From the IMG/VR virus record IMGVR_UViG_3300025127_000028, positions 1 to 62,058 of that record: a DNA stretch of 62,058 nt. One strand, written 5' to 3'. The notes under the pieces are model-generated. The model saw only the letters and a program-made list of their open reading frames with translations, had not been told where the DNA came from and ran no database searches. Of the stretch, positions 35,723 through 42,497 are shown one piece after another. The stretch's first letter is position 1, and each line of letters starts with the position of its first letter. The translations under genes were made by a program, and so were the position numbers. Source of the DNA: a virus.

Positions 35723-36014
35723 TTTTTCTAGCCCTCCTTATGCTTTCTTTTCCTCGTCGAAAAATATTTGCAACTTCGGTTTTACCCATAACCTTGGCTC
35801 TTTGCTCACCCACTGTAAGTATCTGTATTTTTCTAGCAAAAGGTTTATTTACCTTCTTTACCTTTGCTACTGTAGCTCTAGCATCAGAAGGAGTGGCGAA
35901 CTTTATACCTACAGTATCTTTAGGATTCTCGTCAGTATAAAGTCTACGACCACTACCTTTTGGCTTTTTTCCAGTACCAACTTTTGGGTCTTTACGTTTT
36001 GTCACTATCTTCAC
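35715..36014 (-). CDS. basic conserved phage protein (99 aa)
   Basis: A 99-residue basic protein with 'KVGTGKKPKGSGRRLYTDEN', VGIKFATPSDARATVAKVKK and QILTVGEQRAKVMGK. This recurring marine-phage pattern is of unknown function. Translation starts with GTG at 36014, overlapping the stop of the upstream repeat gene. The alpha/beta centre suggests a folded domain with basic ends. Confidence 0.6.
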   Translation of the reverse strand: MKIVTKRKDPKVGTGKKPKGSGRRLYTDENPKDTVGIKFATPSDARATVAKVKKVNKPFARKIQILTVGEQRAKVMGKTEVANIFRRGKESIRRARKNA

Positions 36015-36418
36015 GAACCCTTCATAGTAACCATTTTACCGGAACGAAAACCTCTAACTGCTATACCGTTACCACGAAGTTTACCGCCTCTGGACATACC
36101 TTTTTTCTTCATGGCTCCACCCATGGCGTAGCCCTTTTTCATCATGCCACCTCTGGCCATACCTTTTTTAGCCATACCACCTTTGGCCATGCCTTTTTTC
36201 TTCATCATACCACCAGCAGCCATGCCTTTTTTCTTCATAGCTCCGCCCATCTTATAACCTTTTTTCTTCATCATACCGCCAGCTTTTTTACCATTCTTCT
36301 TCATCATACCTTTAACTGGACCGACAGGAATATCTAAAACGCCTCCTTTCTCTTTTGGCTTTTTACCTTTCATAAGGTCTTTAAGGGCTGCTAGTCTTTT
36401 ATCTTTCATACTACTCAT
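36011..36418 (-). CDS. Lys/Met/Gly tandem-repeat basic protein (about 135 aa)
   Basis: After a short N-terminus (MSSMKDKRLAALKDLMKGKK), residues of about 40-120 are degenerate repeats of 8-12 residues built on GGMMKKKGM, GGAMKKKGY and KGGMAKKGMARGG. The protein is almost free of acidic residues in this part. The start at 36418 (ATGAGTAG overlap with the upstream stop at 36411) is preferred to an in-frame start about 120 bases upstream, which would lie deep inside the neighbouring gene. Repeats of this kind occur in marine phage virion genes. The function is unknown; DNA or nucleocapsid binding is a guess. Confidence 0.62.
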   Translation of the reverse strand: MSSMKDKRLAALKDLMKGKKPKEKGGVLDIPVGPVKGMMKKNGKKAGGMMKKKGYKMGGAMKKKGMAAGGMMKKKGMAKGGMAKKGMARGGMMKKGYAMGGAMKKKGMSRGGKLRGNGIAVRGFRSGKMVTMKGS

Positions 36419-37094
36419 CAGATTCGTCCTTATACAAATTGTTGAACACTCGGTTAGTATCCCACACATAATCCACATCTTCTTTTGAATTGTAGATATG
36501 TTGGTTTGGTTTGAAGTCTGGAGCGCCTTCGCCCGTCTCAAACCACGCAGGATGCGTAACCCGCACCCGATTATTAGGTAACGCTACCATATTACCTGTA
36601 AACTCGCCAGCATCTAACAATTCAAGCACATGGCTTTGTTTGTGTTGTGCTGGATCATCTGCGACCTCGCTGTCTGTGTAATCTACAGTAAAGTAATATT
36701 TAGCAGGGTAGAACTCACCGTCTACTTTTGCCATCCAAGGCGCTGGTGATGCTCTTTCAATCTTATATACGGAATGATAATGGGACATACAGTCCCAAGG
36801 TTGCGCTATATAAGGCGGTAACTCTGTGGGCCATTCTTCGTATGGCACATCAGCTACAAGGGCTGTGAGCGGCATCCTAGCCCACATAGCACCACCATGC
36901 ACGTTAGGCTCATCGGTATCATCCGACTCACACCCTGTGAAGATAACTTGAAAACTAAGAGTGCGGTTAGGCATGGTAGTTACAGCAACGACCATGGCAT
37001 GAAGGAAATCGCCATGATACTCCATTAAGTTCTTAGTATATTCTCTACGAACCCAAGCTTTGAAGTATGGTATATTGGACTGTAAATATGGCAT
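36411..37094 (-). CDS. conserved protein of head/neck region (227 aa)
   Basis: A 227-residue acidic protein with many aromatics (YFKAWVRREYTKNLMEYHGD, GAMWARMPLTALVADVPYEE, QPWDCMSHYHSVYKIERAS). The sequence looks like a folded globular domain. It is set among small basic proteins and could neutralise or chaperone them. No family is named with confidence. It ends one base before the DUF6321-like gene upstream begins. Confidence 0.58.
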   Translation of the reverse strand: MPYLQSNIPYFKAWVRREYTKNLMEYHGDFLHAMVVAVTTMPNRTLSFQVIFTGCESDDTDEPNVHGGAMWARMPLTALVADVPYEEWPTELPPYIAQPWDCMSHYHSVYKIERASPAPWMAKVDGEFYPAKYYFTVDYTDSEVADDPAQHKQSHVLELLDAGEFTGNMVALPNNRVRVTHPAWFETGEGAPDFKPNQHIYNSKEDVDYVWDTNRVFNNLYKDESDE

Positions 37095-37385
37095 CTAGCA
37101 TTTCCATCTTTTCCTTGCTTGCCGTAATCTAGAATTAGGATCTTTAGCAGCCTTCGGAAATTTTTTCATTTGCCCCGCACTACGAGCGCAATATGACTTG
37201 CGCCGTTTTGCGGCTTTGCTACCAGCTTTTACTTTACCAGTAACTGCGGTTTTTAACTTGCTGCCGGGATTGTCTCTACGATATTTGGCAACACCTTTTT
37301 TAGTCATGCCAGCACCAGACTTAGTGGGGCGCTTATGTCCTCCACCAATAGTGTGGCCTTTCATTGTGCCTTTACGCCTAGCCAT
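37095..37385 (-). CDS. basic protein, DUF6321-like (96 aa)
   Basis: A 96-residue very basic protein. MTKKGVAKYRRDNPGSKLKT, KAAKRRKSYCARSAG and a C-terminal NSRLRQARKRWKC match the DUF6321-like pattern recalled from marine phages. Two Cys are conserved (C66 and the C-terminal Cys). The likely role is DNA binding or a virion component; this is not proven. It overlaps the upstream gene's 3' end by 8 bases. Confidence 0.66.
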   Translation of the reverse strand: MARRKGTMKGHTIGGGHKRPTKSGAGMTKKGVAKYRRDNPGSKLKTAVTGKVKAGSKAAKRRKSYCARSAGQMKKFPKAAKDPNSRLRQARKRWKC

Positions 37386-37983
37386 GGAAGAACGTCATCA
37401 TATCTATGGTAGCTATCGTATATTTAACTGACATACCGTCTTCAAACAGAACACCATCAGCAGGTATTGTTCTATCTAAAGTGGTGTTGTCCGTTCCGAT
37501 AGTACGAGATTTAAATAACGCAGAACCGTCTTCTGGAGTGTTATTAAAGAACTCTACAGTTCCTGCAGTGCCACCAGATACTATGGAGAAACCTTTTAGA
37601 CGAACTCTGTTGCCACCATTAATGGCTTCTGCGCAAAGGTCGCCCGACCCTACTTTTATGTTAGCAGCATACTGTGCTGAACACTCTACGGCAGATACTG
37701 TAAGAAATAGTTTAGTTCCTGCAACGGTAGCTGCACTACCAGTAGAAGTTATGACTTCTGTCATGGCGTTACCAAAAACATCTGTACCTGTAATTGTACA
37801 AGTTTTTGCATTATCACCTGTGCCAGTAGTGGTTACAGTAACGTTTCTAGCACCTCCACCGGCAAAGGTAGTGTTTGCCATTGTAGCACTAGTGTTTGGC
37901 CTTGCAGCGGTTACTAAGCGATCATCATCTGACGCATTCTCATCGCTAATAAACTTAGCTTTTATGTCTGAGCTATGACCCAT
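37378..37983 (-). CDS. structural (head/decoration-like) protein (201 aa)
   Basis: A 201-residue Thr/Gly/Ala-rich beta protein (NTTFAGGGARNVTVTTTGTG; ITGTDVFGNAMTEVITSTGS) with late-virion composition. The ATG at 37983 (MGHSSDIKAKF) has AAGGAG seven bases upstream and is preferred to an in-frame ATG 15 bases earlier. A hairpin lies just upstream. It is probably a head decoration or neck component. No family can be named. Confidence 0.65.
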   Translation of the reverse strand: MGHSSDIKAKFISDENASDDDRLVTAARPNTSATMANTTFAGGGARNVTVTTTGTGDNAKTCTITGTDVFGNAMTEVITSTGSAATVAGTKLFLTVSAVECSAQYAANIKVGSGDLCAEAINGGNRVRLKGFSIVSGGTAGTVEFFNNTPEDGSALFKSRTIGTDNTTLDRTIPADGVLFEDGMSVKYTIATIDMMTFFHG

Positions 37984-37989
37984 ATCAAT

Positions 37990-38023
37990 CTCCTTCAAGA
38001 AAGGAGAGGGGTATCCCCCTCTC
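37990..38023 (-). terminator. hairpin between structural genes (partial terminator)
   Basis: GAGAGGGG (38004-38011) pairs with CCCCTCTC (38016-38023), and on the minus strand a CTTTCTT tract follows. It sits between the stop of the 244-residue protein (38032) and the next ribosome site, so it likely lowers expression downstream rather than ending it. Confidence 0.6.
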
Positions 38024-38031
38024 TGTTAATA

Positions 38032-38766
38032 TTAGCCATTAGCATAGTCAAAAGCTGCACCGTGGATTTTAATCAATATTTTTCCTGCGGTATAAGCTGC
38101 CTCTGTTGCATCTCCTGATGTCAGATATAGATACTTTTTGCTCAGAGCTGCTAGTGTAGCCCCACCATCTGCTTCCGCATAGAACCCAAGTGTCAAATCT
38201 CCATTGTTTAGAAGAACAGTCCCACTTGTAACGGCTGCATTTTCAGCAGTTGTACCTGTTGCAGAACAAACAAGATTGATATCTGGATCACCGCCAGTTG
38301 GAACCTCAAGACAAGCAAACTCTATTAGGTATGGTATACCGTTCACTGCGCTTGTGAGTTCTGCAATATACGCATTTGCTGCACCGCCATCAGTACCAAT
38401 AACGTCATCGGCTGAACCACCAGATGCTAGACCGCCATGCAGATCAATAAGAATCGTAGTAACGATGTCTCCACCAATCTTGTTGATGAACGTGTTAATC
38501 GCTGCATCAGCAATACCAGAACCATGTGCGTTGGGGGTAACATTGAAGATTGTAGCTGCAGTGCCTAAACTAGCATTGTTTGCGCCAGTGGTTGTTCCTG
38601 CTGCAACAATATTGTCTCTACCAGATGTAGCGACTTTTTGAACTTCAAGAACGCCATCGCTACTAGCGTTTAATTGTTCTGTAAAAGTTCCCAAAGTGGA
38701 GCTTTTAGTTACAACTTTAAAGCCATTTTCGGAGCGCACTGCACCGTTAAAAGTAGTATTAGCCAT
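38032..38766 (-). CDS. structural protein, possible decoration protein (244 aa)
   Basis: A 244-residue protein: MANTTFNGAVRSENGFKVVT then Ala/Gly/Thr-rich beta strands and helices (GSGIADAAINTFINKIGGDI, ALSKKYLYLTSGDATEAAY). The composition is typical of abundant capsid-associated proteins. It lies immediately downstream of the major capsid gene but behind its own terminator and promoter-like sequence, with a strong ribosome site (CAGGAGA), so high expression is likely. No homologue is named. Confidence 0.66.
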   Translation of the reverse strand: MANTTFNGAVRSENGFKVVTKSSTLGTFTEQLNASSDGVLEVQKVATSGRDNIVAAGTTTGANNASLGTAATIFNVTPNAHGSGIADAAINTFINKIGGDIVTTILIDLHGGLASGGSADDVIGTDGGAANAYIAELTSAVNGIPYLIEFACLEVPTGGDPDINLVCSATGTTAENAAVTSGTVLLNNGDLTLGFYAEADGGATLAALSKKYLYLTSGDATEAAYTAGKILIKIHGAAFDYANG

Positions 38767-38823
38767 GTCTATCTCCTGTCGTGGCTAGTGTCAGCCACAG
38801 TATGCGGCTGTCAGGAATAAGGT

Positions 38824-38852
38824 ATAGTATATGAAAAAGAAGGGAGTGGCAA
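38824..38852 (-). promoter_or_regulatory. candidate late promoter after the capsid gene
   Basis: On the minus strand, TTGCCA (38847-38852) and TACTAT (38824-38829) are spaced by 17 bases, a sigma70-like match of 5/6 and 4/6. The -35 lies inside the capsid-gene terminator stem. Downstream there are small stems (TGGCT/AGCCA) before the start at 38766. Confidence 0.4.
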
Positions 38853-38863
38853 GCCACCCCCCT
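38831..38863 (-). terminator. terminator after the major capsid gene
   Basis: GGGAGTGGC (38842-38850) pairs with GCCACCCCC (38853-38861), with one mismatch and a 2-base loop. On the minus strand TTCTTTTT follows. It ends the transcript after the capsid gene, partly or fully. Confidence 0.7.
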
Positions 38864-38872
38864 CTAATATGC

Positions 38873-39781
38873 TTATGCTCCGGGTGAACCGAAGATGCCC
38901 AACGGATCGGACACACCGAATGAGTAACGCTCACGGGCTTTGTACCGACTGTTGCCAGTATCAAAATCAGCATCCATAGAGGTAGCCATTGGGCTACGTG
39001 TGAAATGCTTCAGACCGTTAGGAACGTCAGTCAGAAGGAAGAACGCATCAGTATCTGTTAGATAATGATTGATTGTGTAACCTTCTGGGACAGAACCATT
39101 ATTGCGAAGTGCATTCAGGTCATTGTCGGCTGTACCCACACGTCCTTCAGTCTCCAGCAAACGAGTTGCCACAAACTGTAGGTTCGGTGGGATGACCAGT
39201 TTACGAGGCTTTGCTGCGATCAACAGGCCACGCTCATCAGTCCAACCTGCAATCTGAATAACGGCGGCTTCAAGTGAAGTCTCGTTAAGGTCAGCTGCGG
39301 TTGCAGGCTCATTAGAGTTAGTACCACCATTAACAAGTGGATGGTCAGTAGCACAAAGCTCCTTACCGTCACCGTATGTAGTGCTACTAGAAAAGGCATT
39401 ATTAAGAATAGTCGCTGCCTTAACTTGTTTTGTGTACGCCATAGCACGAGCGAGAGCTTTAGTGTAACGAGCAGACAGAGAATCGTAGAGGTTGTCCTCG
39501 ATTGCTTCTTCCGTGATGCTGAAACCCATTGCAACGGTCTCGTGTGAATAGCGTGCGGTGAATGCCTCTTGTGCATTGTCATACTCGATGGCAGAGCCTT
39601 CGTTTTTGACTGGTGCTGCTGAGAAGCCAGATAGTTTTGTCTCCTCTTCAAAAGAGCGATCAGAAGTCTCTGTTTCAAAGATCTCTGCGTGTTCTTCACC
39701 ATATTTTGCGTACTCCAATCCGAACAAAGCGTTCAGGCCGGGAAGGAGTTCTTTAAGTAGTTGTGCGCGTGAAATAGCCAT
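38873..39781 (-). CDS. major capsid protein (HK97-fold, 302 aa)
   Basis: A 302-residue protein with the pattern of the Mu gpT-like/HK97-fold major head subunit: FETETSDRSFEEETKLSGFS (N-arm), VAMGFSITEEAIEDNLYDSL (spine helix), a P-domain segment with 'TDHPLVNGGTNSNE', RKLVIPPNLQFVATRLLETE, and a C-terminal GVSDPLGIFG. It lies between head protein genes and after the scaffold, in the usual order. GGAGGGG precedes the ATG. A terminator follows it, as expected for the most abundant transcript. Confidence 0.85.
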   Translation of the reverse strand: MAISRAQLLKELLPGLNALFGLEYAKYGEEHAEIFETETSDRSFEEETKLSGFSAAPVKNEGSAIEYDNAQEAFTARYSHETVAMGFSITEEAIEDNLYDSLSARYTKALARAMAYTKQVKAATILNNAFSSSTTYGDGKELCATDHPLVNGGTNSNEPATAADLNETSLEAAVIQIAGWTDERGLLIAAKPRKLVIPPNLQFVATRLLETEGRVGTADNDLNALRNNGSVPEGYTINHYLTDTDAFFLLTDVPNGLKHFTRSPMATSMDADFDTGNSRYKARERYSFGVSDPLGIFGSPGA

Positions 39782-39794
39782 TGTCTACCCCTCC

Positions 39795-40427
39795 TTATAC
39801 GCCAGCGGTTTGTTGATAACGTTGATAACCTTGGGTAAGTTTAACAATAAACTCAACAAAATTACCATCGCTGTTCTTAGTATCAGGGACAACATCAACA
39901 ACAGTAATCGGCAAGATTGTCGCTACGTTGTTAATGAAAACACCCATACGGCTGTTACCTGACGCTGTTACACCAGTGTTAAGCACAAGCTCCGCATTAC
40001 AGGAGATTGAGTTAGCGCGGCTAACAAATGCAGGGAGTAGTCCACCAGTTGCGCCATCAGCAGACGCGCTAGTGCAGTTTACTACCTTAAACAGTACGTT
40101 TGGATCGTCACATACATACGCTTCAATATCAGAAGCTACAATACTTCCGGGATAGCTCTGACGAAAGGTTAGTTGATTTGTGTTTGGGTCTGTATAACTA
40201 CAACCCATAAACACGCCAATAACACCAGCTACTACAGAAGTGTCATTCTGTAATGTGGTGATAATGATAGTACCATCGTTCTTGTACTGCACCACATCTC
40301 CATAAAAGAGAGCCGTGCCGTAGTTTGAAGCAATGGGGATCTTACGTGTTGCGCCCGAATAATTATGGCCCCCAATCATTCCGATTGGACGAAGACCATA
40401 TGGGGCATCAATGGTAGGATATGCCAT
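39795..40427 (-). CDS. head protein, decoration-like (210 aa)
   Basis: A 210-residue beta-rich protein: MAYPTIDAPYGLRPIGMIGG, SNYGTALFYGDVVQYKNDGT and GVFINNVATILPITVVDV. Such proteins lie directly upstream of the capsid gene in marine podoviruses and are usually head decoration or stabilising subunits. The Gly/Asn/Thr-rich strands fit. The ribosome site GGAGAT precedes the ATG. Confidence 0.68.
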   Translation of the reverse strand: MAYPTIDAPYGLRPIGMIGGHNYSGATRKIPIASNYGTALFYGDVVQYKNDGTIIITTLQNDTSVVAGVIGVFMGCSYTDPNTNQLTFRQSYPGSIVASDIEAYVCDDPNVLFKVVNCTSASADGATGGLLPAFVSRANSISCNAELVLNTGVTASGNSRMGVFINNVATILPITVVDVVPDTKNSDGNFVEFIVKLTQGYQRYQQTAGV

Positions 40428-40458
40428 CTATTTATCTCCAGATAACAAAGGTTTAATG

Positions 40459-40908
40459 TTACCCCCCAGATCCAAAAGTAACTTTTGACTTCCGCTCATG
40501 GAAAAGCGGCATCCGGGGATCGTTTTCTCTCATAAGGTTGTTATCAACTGAGTCAATCTGACCCCGCGTCTGTTGTTCGTAATACGCGGTGCGCTCATCA
40601 ATCAGTTCTTGTGGAGCTTTACAAAGAATTAGACCTCCGATTACGACATTATCTTTGAATTTTTCATTCTCAATAGTGACCATTGTAATCTCTGGATGAT
40701 CTGTAGCTTTTACAGGCTCCCAACCTTCACGAAATTTAGAGGAAACATTGGTGGCGTCAGTTTGCCCCTGCGTGGCGACTCTAATCCAACGAAATGCGTA
40801 ACCCGGCTCAGGATTCGGTGAGGGCAGTGTCTCTGGTCTTTGCCAAGCTCTAGTACGGGTCGTTTTTTCATGGGTGGTCTCTTCACGTTTAATACGATTT
40901 TCAGCCAT
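40459..40908 (-). CDS. head-module protein (149 aa)
   Basis: A 149-residue protein, basic at the N-terminus (NRIKREETTHEKTTRTRAWQ), then GYAFRWIRVATQGQTDATNV and ENEKFKDNVVIGGLILCKAP. It recurs beside scaffold and capsid genes in marine phages as far as recalled. It may be a second scaffold or a packaged core protein. The start overlaps the scaffold stop (TAATG). Confidence 0.62.
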   Translation of the reverse strand: MAENRIKREETTHEKTTRTRAWQRPETLPSPNPEPGYAFRWIRVATQGQTDATNVSSKFREGWEPVKATDHPEITMVTIENEKFKDNVVIGGLILCKAPQELIDERTAYYEQQTRGQIDSVDNNLMRENDPRMPLFHERKSKVTFGSGG

Positions 40909-41921
40909 TAGTTCTTCCTCATTTCTTCTGCAACCTTTTGGGCGTATAGTTCTAAGGGTACTCCGAGTCGTTTAGCTATAGACACTTGTGTTTGCGTTAG
41001 CGTTACTTTCTTTGGCGCTGCGCTCCGCGTTGCGGGTGCAACCACATTTGCCTGTTTCTTAGGCTTCTCGACTTCTATTTCAGCATCCTCGAAACTATCG
41101 GGGAATACTTGGCGCATACGAGAATCAATTTTCTCGTAGTATTCGTCGCTTCCGATGGCAACGCCATCTTTCTGAAGCTTTGCGTGCAACCCCATTGCTA
41201 GAGCGGTCATTTCATCGTCTGACCCGAACCATGAATTAGCTGCTGCCCATTCATTAGCCCGTGTATCTACCGGTGGAGCGGTTTCTGTTGGTAAGTTAAC
41301 AGGAGTTTCTTCCTCCTGTAAAGCGGGAAGTTTTAAATTATTTAACCTATCGGCCTTAATCTTGGCAGATGTTAGGCTTTCTTGTGCTTCAACAACTGCC
41401 TCTGCGTCTCCAGACTCATACGCTACCTTATATTTAGCTTTGGCCTGTTCTAGCTCGCCTGTAGCAGATCGTTTAGCTTGCTCAAGCATAGTTGATTGAT
41501 TCTTACCAACCGTGCCTTTTAATTCTTTGTTTTCATCCACCAGCTTTTTAGCAAACGCTTCTAACTCTTGTCTTTCGCGGAGAGCTGTTTCTTTTGCTCG
41601 CCTCTCGTCGTGATAGCCTTTACTAAAATGCTTTATCCTATTCTTTACCTTATCAGAGTATTCTTCAAGTTCTTCATCAGTGATATCAGCTGGTGGCTCA
41701 GAGACTTTACGCCCTCTATCAGCTTTTGGCGTATCATCAACAACTTCAATCTCAAGTCCGTGATTAGGAGTGTCACTTTTACTCTCAGGTTTTGGAGCAG
41801 GCTCTGCAGATTTTTTACCAGATAAGTCAATTTCAACAGCACTGGAACTCTCCACTTCTATGTCTGGTTTATTTTCCTTCTCATCAGGAAACTCATACTC
41901 TACTTTCTGAAACGCCATCAT
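40908..41921 (-). CDS. scaffolding protein (337 aa)
   Basis: A 337-residue acidic, mostly helical protein. Residues 1-90 are disordered and charged, 90-185 are coiled coil (ADITDEELEEYSDKVKNRIK, KETALRERQELEAFAKKLVD), and the C-terminal end has a basic helix (TLTQTQVSIAKRLGVPLELY). The size, composition and place between portal and capsid genes fit an internal scaffold that directs head assembly. It may be removed by exit or proteolysis; no protease gene is clear nearby. Confidence 0.75.
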   Translation of the reverse strand: MMAFQKVEYEFPDEKENKPDIEVESSSAVEIDLSGKKSAEPAPKPESKSDTPNHGLEIEVVDDTPKADRGRKVSEPPADITDEELEEYSDKVKNRIKHFSKGYHDERRAKETALRERQELEAFAKKLVDENKELKGTVGKNQSTMLEQAKRSATGELEQAKAKYKVAYESGDAEAVVEAQESLTSAKIKADRLNNLKLPALQEEETPVNLPTETAPPVDTRANEWAAANSWFGSDDEMTALAMGLHAKLQKDGVAIGSDEYYEKIDSRMRQVFPDSFEDAEIEVEKPKKQANVVAPATRSAAPKKVTLTQTQVSIAKRLGVPLELYAQKVAEEMRKN

Positions 41922-41927
41922 GGACTC

Positions 41928-42311
41928 CTATACTTTGCAAATTCCACGAGGGTCAGGAATAACTGCCTCAACAGAATCGTCATTCATTAAACGGAACTCT
42001 TTGCCGTTTACCTTAAAACGAGTGCCGGTGTTCATACGAAACATTACATAGTCACCAACTTTACACCATGCGCCTGTGGGGAATCTATCTTTATCGGCAT
42101 AGGCAGCTTCGCCCATATCAATAACCACACCCATAATCGACATGATATATTCTTTGCGTTTCTCATCATCAGTTTTAAGTAAACTACTACCTTCATAAGT
42201 ATCACTTACGTCGGGCAATGCTACCAACAAACGATACCCACAAGGTTTAGGTAATTGTGCGTCCCAATCTTCATCAGGAGTGATTTTTTCAATTGCTTCA
42301 GCCATCGTCAT
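41928..42311 (-). CDS. GroES-like co-chaperonin (127 aa)
   Basis: A 127-residue protein with the GroES/Cpn10 core: P-x-GYRLLVALPDV, a mobile-loop-like acidic stretch (DTYEGSSLLKTDDEKRKE), MGVVIDMGEAAYADKDRFPT, WCKVGDYVMFRMNTGTRFKV and VNGKEFRLMNDDSVEAVI. Cpn10 caps GroEL rings; phage versions (as T4 gp31) adapt host GroEL to fold the capsid protein. Its place between portal and scaffold genes supports this. ATG at 42311 or 42305 could start it. The frame overlaps the upstream gene by 14 bases. Confidence 0.82.
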   Translation of the reverse strand: MTMAEAIEKITPDEDWDAQLPKPCGYRLLVALPDVSDTYEGSSLLKTDDEKRKEYIMSIMGVVIDMGEAAYADKDRFPTGAWCKVGDYVMFRMNTGTRFKVNGKEFRLMNDDSVEAVIPDPRGICKV

Positions 42312-42495
42312 CTTCCATATAATTGCGCGAGAGGTCTTCTATATAATTCTTGCAGGCATCTAGACCCCGTATCATACCTGTTATTTCCTTATACTGGGCA
42401 AAGTCTTTTGCTCCGCCCCCTCCAAGAAACTGTAATGCAGAGGATTTATCCTCGTCTAATTTATCAATCAGCACGTCAAAGACGGTTTTAGCCAT
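42298..42495 (-). CDS. small head-module protein (65 aa)
   Basis: A 65-residue protein: KTVFDVLIDKLDEDKSSALQ, then a Gly loop (FLGGGGAKDF) and helix (YKEITGMIRGLDACKNYI). It recurs between portal and co-chaperonin genes in related marine phages as far as recalled. The helix-loop-helix pattern suggests a small assembly factor. The role is unknown. Confidence 0.6.
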   Translation of the reverse strand: MAKTVFDVLIDKLDEDKSSALQFLGGGGAKDFAQYKEITGMIRGLDACKNYIEDLSRNYMEDDDG

Positions 42496-42497
42496 AA

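Noticed and set aside
36419-36541. Longer N-terminus for the Lys/Met/Gly repeat protein
   Set aside because: The extra 41 residues would lie within the upstream gene and show no ribosome site; the start at 36418 overlaps the upstream stop as is usual in this operon.
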